NCBI GenBank assembly: GCA_030613005.1
Contig: JAUWMV010000007.1
Coordinates: 25,486 to 89,485, forward strand
Length of the DNA stretch: 64,000 nt
Source: a bacterium
GTDB taxonomy: Bacteria > UBP14 > UBA6098 > B30-G16
Reading direction: 5' to 3'
The position numbers and the translations under genes are program-made. Position 1 is the stretch's first letter; every line of letters starts with the position of its first letter. Positions 62,267 through 64,000 of this stretch are shown one piece after another. The notes under the pieces were generated by a model, which saw only the letters and a list, made by a program, of their open reading frames with translations, ran no database searches and was not told the DNA's origin.

Positions 62267-63331
62267 TCATTTGAGCCCACAGCACTTAAGATAGGTAGCA
62301 AAGGCAGTCTCGTATCTAAGGACCCTTAGAGTTGAACATCCCAAGAAGCAAAGACCAGCTTCCCAACGACTTTTTCCCATACAAATCTTACAACATTTCT
62401 TATATTCTTCTTCTATGTCTTTTAGATCCTTCATATATTCAGCCCAACAATCACGCTCGCCGATTAAGGCCACCATAGAATTTTTTGCTTCTTGTATGTT
62501 ACCAGCTAGGAACGACTCCTTTATTACACCAAGTTTGAAGTATATGCTGTCGACAAGGTTACTTTGTGGATAGATTCCGCGCAAGTTTTCTCCCAGCGTA
62601 TCCATTGCCGCCGCAAGGGCTCTAAGTTCATCAGTTGTTATTGGTCGTGACTCAGCACCTTCGTCGAACTTGAAGTTCCGTATCTCACTTTCTCCTATCT
62701 CCCTATCACCTTCACCAAAAGGGTAAAATTCCATTCCGACATAAATGTAGGATCCTCCTTTATTCATATCCCAATCATCCACTGGAACATATGAATATCC
62801 CACTCCAACATCTAATGCAACCCGGGGGGCTATGGGATAGTTAACACCAACTGTTATATCGAATCCCCAAGGATTTCGCGAGTCTCGCCCTATAATTTCC
62901 ACTGTATCTCCAATATAGGAACTTTCCACTTTCATTTCTGCAAAGTGATAACATGGTCCTAAACCTATGTAAGGTGAAAATGGGCTATTTATTGACTGTA
63001 TATGATATAAACCAAAAAAAGTAATGGACAAGTTACTAAGCTTATTCGTTATTTCTTCTTCATACATTACTCTACTCTTACATATTTCCCAGTAATCGAA
63101 ATAAGCACTTAAAGAAATTTTTGGATTGATATTACATCCTATGCCTACAGAGGGACTTAACCCCACACTACCATATCGATCTTCTACTTTAGAATTCAAA
63201 TTAAGGTTAAGCATTCCAACAGATACGGAAGGTCCAGTGGGTGGAGTAATCGGGATTGCAGACCTTGTAAAAAATAAAACGCTCAGTACGGCAAGTGTAA
63301 TGAATATTGAGGTTTTGCTAAACATTTTCAT
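62267..63331 (-). CDS. Outer-membrane beta-barrel protein with cysteine-rich C-terminal extension
   Basis: The 354-residue protein starts behind AAAGGGG with a signal peptide to about residue 27. Residues 35-210 alternate barrel strands (VSVGMLNLNLNSKVEDRYGS, GLSPSVGIGCNIN, PYIGLGPCYHFAEMKVE, VALDVGVGYSYVPVDDW, YIYVGMEFYPFG). After a linker comes a helical domain (residues 230-310). The last 45 residues hold eight cysteines (KKCCKICMGKSRWEAGLCFL, GCSTLRV, KCCGLK), which is unusual in an envelope protein and might bind metal or form disulfides. The barrel resembles the OmpW-like class loosely. Function is unknown. Confidence 0.75.
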   Translation of the reverse strand: MKMFSKTSIFITLAVLSVLFFTRSAIPITPPTGPSVSVGMLNLNLNSKVEDRYGSVGLSPSVGIGCNINPKISLSAYFDYWEICKSRVMYEEEITNKLSNLSITFFGLYHIQSINSPFSPYIGLGPCYHFAEMKVESSYIGDTVEIIGRDSRNPWGFDITVGVNYPIAPRVALDVGVGYSYVPVDDWDMNKGGSYIYVGMEFYPFGEGDREIGESEIRNFKFDEGAESRPITTDELRALAAAMDTLGENLRGIYPQSNLVDSIYFKLGVIKESFLAGNIQEAKNSMVALIGERDCWAEYMKDLKDIEEEYKKCCKICMGKSRWEAGLCFLGCSTLRVLRYETAFATYLKCCGLK

Positions 63332-63726
63332 TTTGTTCCCCTTTGTTATTAAGGTTTCCTTTTCTACTCACCTACATCTAATCCCATCGAGTTCATACTC
63401 ACTATTTTCACTTCCTTCCTCGATTTGAATTCTGAATTCCAGCAATTATTTTTGTTATAATAGCATACTAAAGTTTCTAGATTTTACAACTAATTTATTC
63501 TCATTTGCTTCATACTGTCTCATTGTTCTTATTCAGTAAAAACCAGGTTAGCCCATTGCGCACAATGGAATAAGCATAAATTCTTTGCGAAGCAAAGACT
63601 TTGGACGGAGCCGAAGTGCAGCAAAGTATTTTTTTCTATTATATAAAAAGCATAGTTTATCATTTATCAAAACTAAATATCAACCCATAATCATTTCCAC
63701 TAAGAAAGGTCAGTCTTTTAATTCGC
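63332..63726. other. Non-coding spacer with small palindromes
   Basis: No gene is seen. An extended -10 (TGC TATTAT, minus strand, 63465-63457) could serve the barrel gene at 63331. Two perfect small inverted repeats occur: CCATTG-CGCA-CAATGG at 63553-63568 and TCTTTGC-GAA-GCAAAGA at 63582-63598. Confidence 0.5.
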
Positions 63727-64000
63727 TTAGAAGAAAGAATGCAATTTCTTGGGTCCCTCCAGTATTTCTCTCGTAACATACAATGCTCCATCATCCTTTG
63801 GTTTAACCCACCACTTTATCAGCGTTATTTCACCATTTTGTAACTCAATCCCAGTTATGCAACGAGGATGAACACAACAACCATCGTTGAAATAGGGTGT
63901 TTCTCCCTCATCAGGAAATATGGAGCGATGTGTATGACCTGCAATGAGCATTTGATCGTTATCTTCTACCCATTCCTTGAGCTTTTTTTCAACCTTTCTC
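63727..64000 (-). CDS. Metallophosphoesterase, C-terminal fragment (5-prime end beyond window)
   Basis: The frame is open to the right edge of the window and stops at 63727-63729. The visible 90 residues include MLIAGHTHRSIFPDEGETPY, whose GHTHR is the last metal-binding motif of calcineurin-like phosphoesterases, then YFNDGCCVHPRCITGIEL and a C-terminal tail. The in-frame Met at 63951 is internal, since coding continues (KKLKEWVEDNDQ) to the edge. Metal-dependent hydrolysis of a phosphoester is expected; the substrate is unknown. Confidence 0.85.
   Translation of the reverse strand, partial: RKVEKKLKEWVEDNDQMLIAGHTHRSIFPDEGETPYFNDGCCVHPRCITGIELQNGEITLIKWWVKPKDDGALYVTREILEGPKKLHSFF

Overview
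The window is AT-rich bacterial DNA with dense genes on both strands. It most likely comes from an uncultured, diderm member of the Fibrobacterota-Chlorobiota-Bacteroidota (FCB) side of the tree. The main evidence is the number of exported proteins (at least nine) with C-terminal type IX secretion-style sorting domains of two kinds, plus a PorZ-like propeller protein, an OmpA-domain lipoprotein and several small beta-barrel proteins. Housekeeping genes (rsmB, ptsI, dnaX, ybaB, trpS, truD, an NFACT protein) are bacterial. I cannot name the phylum from sequence alone.

Layout. 1-6.5 kb: the start of a glycosyltransferase, rsmB with a DUF502 membrane protein, a DUF58 protein, decayed beta-barrel sequence, a vWA-OmpA lipoprotein, a capC remnant and an exported polyferredoxin. 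6.5-18.7 kb (minus strand): ptsI, a 2421-residue Ig-repeat surface protein, an orphan citrate lyase alpha subunit and a sorted exported protein. 18.9-37.3 kb (plus strand): dnaX-ybaB, trpS, a tandem pair of paralogous exported proteins behind a near-consensus promoter, an NFACT protein, two large sorted surface proteins, an orphan V/A-ATPase subunit D, the PorZ-like protein and an M28 peptidase. 37.3-41.1 kb (minus): an unknown protein coupled to truD, an MFS carrier and two small envelope genes.

41.3-44.1 kb is a seven-gene thiol/iron-sulfur redox operon (PadR regulator, thioredoxin-like lipoprotein, CcdA, CxxC mini-thioredoxin, AhpD-like protein, ferredoxin, HdrA-like domain). A perfect 21-bp palindrome follows its promoter. 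44.4-44.9 kb holds a HicAB-type pair.

45.0-47.2 kb is the most interesting locus. A radical SAM/SPASM enzyme is followed after 18 bases by a 54-codon gene with a strong ribosome binding site. Its product ends in a compact five-cysteine core (C-x-C-x3-C-x5-C-x-C), the pattern of a ribosomally made, post-translationally modified peptide (RiPP) precursor. Next on the same strand, behind its own promoter, lies a retropepsin-like aspartic protease. Two decayed relatives of the protease 3-prime end lie outside the cassette, one on each side.

47.3-55.3 kb encodes a cohesin-like sorted protein and two very large paralogous beta-helix/cohesin/dockerin-like proteins with nearly identical C-terminal halves and visibly higher GC than their surroundings. 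An 850-bp non-coding stretch follows, with three ~180-bp tandem repeats and a 24-bp element that also sits in frame inside a sorting domain 32 kb away. 56-64 kb has a B12-binding radical SAM enzyme, an OFA-family carrier, a methyltransferase, beta-barrel proteins, three broken genes (one by a single-base excess in an A9 run, one by an internal amber codon, one doubtful) and the end of a metallophosphoesterase cut by the window edge.
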